The position numbers and the translations under genes were made by a program. A stretch of 8,556 bases of DNA, from the NCBI GenBank assembly GCA_947474445.1, contig CANJJY010000187.1, positions 1-8,556 on the forward strand, read 5' to 3'. The DNA comes from Oligoflexaceae bacterium. GTDB taxonomy: Bacteria > Bdellovibrionota_B > Oligoflexia > Oligoflexales > Oligoflexaceae. Numbering within the stretch: the stretch's first letter is position 1; each line of letters starts with the position of its first letter. Positions 7,280 through 8,556 of this stretch are shown piece after piece. The notes beneath the pieces were generated by a model that saw nothing but the letters and a program-made list of their open reading frames with translations, searched no databases and had not been told where the DNA came from.

Positions 7280-8405
7280 GAGGCGTATTGCCATCCTAGG
7301 GCGCGGGATTGCAGGTTTGGCTCTAGCGTACCGCCTGCTACAGAAAGGCCTGCAGCCCACCATTTTTGGAGCCCACGCGGACAGCGCCTCGCGTTGTGCC
7401 CAAGGGGTGGTCTCCAACAAAGGGCTGTTATTTTTTGAATCACCGCTTTTTGCTGCCAAACTGACCAGTCTCAGCCATGTTCAAAAGTGGTTAGACGAAC
7501 TGGAAAGAGTCAGCGGCCAATCCATCAGCCGAAGTTTTGAAGGAATCAGCGAACCCTACTGGGATGCCGAAGACTTTCAAAGCCTCATCGCGCGGATCTA
7601 CCGACGGCATTTTCTAGGCTGTCATCGCACCGAAAATCGGGCTTACGACCGACATCAAGCTTGGCCTTTCTTGTCAAAAGAACCCAAGGGATACCTTTTT
7701 TATCCCGCCGATGGGTGGTTTGATGTCGACGAGGCTTTAAATGCTCTTGCAGAATTTTCTCGTCAAAATGGGGCTGTTACATTTGAAAGACAAGTCCTTG
7801 CGATAGCTCCGGCAGGCGATGGAAGTCTTCATTTGTGTGATTCGAGCGGTGAAGGGCATTATTTCGATCAAGTCGTACTTGCTACGGGCGCTGCAACACC
7901 TGATATTCTGAAAAGCCTTTTGTCTCACCTGCCCAAAATGTTTTTAATTGGCGGGCAAACCCTCGACCTCAATCTGCCTTACTCCAGCGACAGTGCCTTA
8001 TTGCAAGTCAGGAAGACAATGAGCGCTATTTGGTGGAAGAGCCAGCTCCGCATCGGAGCATCTTCGTGGAAGGGAATGGCGATCAATCCCTTGGCTCTTG
8101 AGGAAGATAGAAATCAGTTACTCATGAAGGCAGGTGGCTGCTTTGGATGGGATCCTCAATCTTTGCCAGTGGAGTCCATCACGCAAAGGATCGGGACGCG
8201 TCTACGCTTTGCCGACCGTATGCCGGGGGTGGGTAGTATCCCCTTTGCGCCTTGGCAAGAAAAAATCTTTTTATGCACGGGTTTTTATAAGAATGGCCTG
8301 CAATTGGCCGATCTTTGCGCCCAAGATCTCGTGGCTTTATTGCAAGGTGAGGCAGAGTCAGTTCGCTACCCGGCCTTTAGTCCGTCGCGTTTCTTCAGTA
8401 ATTGA
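7263..8405 (+). CDS. FAD-dependent oxidoreductase, DAO family (MnmC-oxidase/ThiO-like)
   Basis: This 380-aa protein is a D-amino-acid-oxidase-type flavoprotein expected to oxidise a C-N bond in an amine or amino acid. The N-terminal dinucleotide-binding motif is RRIAILGRGIAGLALAYRLL, with Gly13-x-Gly15-x-x-Gly18 for FAD. A second FAD contact, DQVVLATGA (202-210), and the C-terminal DAO block (GTRLRFADRMPGVGS, 311-325, then CTGFYKNGLQLADLCAQDL, 338-356) complete the fold. YPADGWFDVDEAL (147-159), AQGVVSNKG (46-54) and the C-terminal NGLQLADLCA resemble, from memory, the oxidase half of MnmC, which trims cmnm5U34 of tRNA. ThiO or another amine oxidase is equally compatible, and no methyltransferase half is attached. 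The chosen ATG puts the FAD motif near residue 10, as expected. An upstream in-frame extension to 7206 lies wholly inside the hydrolase and is unlikely. No strong Shine-Dalgarno precedes the ATG, suggesting coupling to the hydrolase through the 17-nt overlap. The family is sure; the substrate is not. Confidence 0.88.
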   Translation: MKSFSERRIAILGRGIAGLALAYRLLQKGLQPTIFGAHADSASRCAQGVVSNKGLLFFESPLFAAKLTSLSHVQKWLDELERVSGQSISRSFEGISEPYWDAEDFQSLIARIYRRHFLGCHRTENRAYDRHQAWPFLSKEPKGYLFYPADGWFDVDEALNALAEFSRQNGAVTFERQVLAIAPAGDGSLHLCDSSGEGHYFDQVVLATGAATPDILKSLLSHLPKMFLIGGQTLDLNLPYSSDSALLQVRKTMSAIWWKSQLRIGASSWKGMAINPLALEEDRNQLLMKAGGCFGWDPQSLPVESITQRIGTRLRFADRMPGVGSIPFAPWQEKIFLCTGFYKNGLQLADLCAQDLVALLQGEAESVRYPAFSPSRFFSN

Positions 8406-8556
8406 GGTGAACACCGAAGATGAGTTCAGCCGCGAAGGCTGCTTTATGATCCAGAGACTTCTTGGTGTCAATTTCCGCAGATTCAGCTTGAAGGTTTGAC
8501 AAAAAAGGATCTTCAGCGGTTTTTAGTTCAAATTTGGACGATTGTGAGACCGGAAC
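8395..8556 (-). CDS. Possible convergent gene, C-terminal end only (unknown product)
   Basis: A minus-strand frame is open from the right edge of the window to a TGA at 8397-8395, giving 53 residues without a stop and no start inside the window. The visible residues are polar and charged (for example KFELKTAEDPFLSNLQAE and EIDTKKSLDHKAAF), followed by a hydrophobic ending AAELIFGVHLNY. First codon positions are rich in G and A, as in the real genes here. No plus-strand frame in this stretch looks coding: the only one, running to 8499, is the out-of-frame shadow of the oxidoreductase plus a short tail. If real, the gene converges on the oxidoreductase and overlaps its end by 11 nt. I do not recognise the family. 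A chance open frame of this length is possible, so confidence is moderate. Confidence 0.45.
   Translation of the reverse strand, partial: VPVSQSSKFELKTAEDPFLSNLQAESAEIDTKKSLDHKAAFAAELIFGVHLNY

Noticed and set aside
8427..8445. Short hairpin CAGCC / GGCTG with a CTTT tail, as a terminator
   Set aside because: Only 5 bp of stem and no T-run; it is likely incidental to the minus-strand frame.
8134..8499. 121-codon plus-strand open frame overlapping the end of the oxidoreductase
   Set aside because: About 270 nt of it is out of frame inside the conserved DAO C-terminal block, and its remaining tail is short with no motif; the minus-strand frame is a better candidate for the last 150 bases.
8501..8524. 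A-run and T-run (AAAAAA ... TTTTT) resembling a bidirectional terminator
   Set aside because: Only the A and T tracts pair; the bases inside them (GG facing CGG) do not form a GC stem, so there is no stable hairpin.

Overview
This window reads as one dense, forward-running block of chromosomal housekeeping genes from a bacterium of roughly 50% GC. It contains the 3' end of gyrB, a complete gyrA, and the complete tRNA amidotransferase set gatC, gatA and gatB. Two less familiar genes follow: a cytosolic-looking beta-lactamase-fold serine hydrolase and an FAD-dependent oxidoreductase of the DAO family. At the right edge a minus-strand reading frame, cut by the window end, probably represents a convergent gene. 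I see no insertion sequence, CRISPR array, tRNA, rRNA, integrase or sign of recent transfer.

Organism. The adjacent gyrB-gyrA pair, Shine-Dalgarno-led starts, and GyrA wording such as FSMRYPLVDGQGNFGS followed by PAAMRYTE are what I associate with deltaproteobacteria and Bdellovibrionota/Oligoflexia. This is an impression from remembered sequences, not a computed placement. A complete GatCAB means the organism probably makes Gln-tRNA(Gln), Asn-tRNA(Asn), or both by the indirect route.

Layout. 2-412 is gyrB (C-terminal 136 codons); 424-2862 gyrA; 2863-3159 gatC; 3175-4677 gatA; 4753-6234 gatB; 6212-7279 serine hydrolase; 7263-8405 FAD oxidoreductase; 8395-8556 possible convergent partial gene on the minus strand. 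Junctions are very tight: 11 nt after gyrB, 0 nt between gyrA and gatC, 15 nt between gatC and gatA, then 75 nt between gatA and gatB. After that come overlaps of 23 nt (gatB/hydrolase) and 17 nt (hydrolase/oxidoreductase). The only sizeable intercistronic gap (gatA-gatB) holds a small nested stem-loop with a GAAA tetraloop.

How the genes work together. GyrB and GyrA form DNA gyrase (A2B2), which introduces negative supercoils. GatC, GatA and GatB form the heterotrimer that amidates misacylated Glu-tRNA(Gln) and/or Asp-tRNA(Asn). The spacing suggests a single gyrase-amidotransferase transcript with translational coupling. The last two genes are tied to gatB by overlapping frames. The oxidoreductase carries motifs that recall the oxidase half of the tRNA-modification enzyme MnmC, so a tRNA-related role is possible but unproven. 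No clear promoter or strong intrinsic terminator is visible. Overall the window is mostly ordinary; the points most worth following are the hydrolase-oxidoreductase pair, the gyrase-gat coupling and the convergent end.
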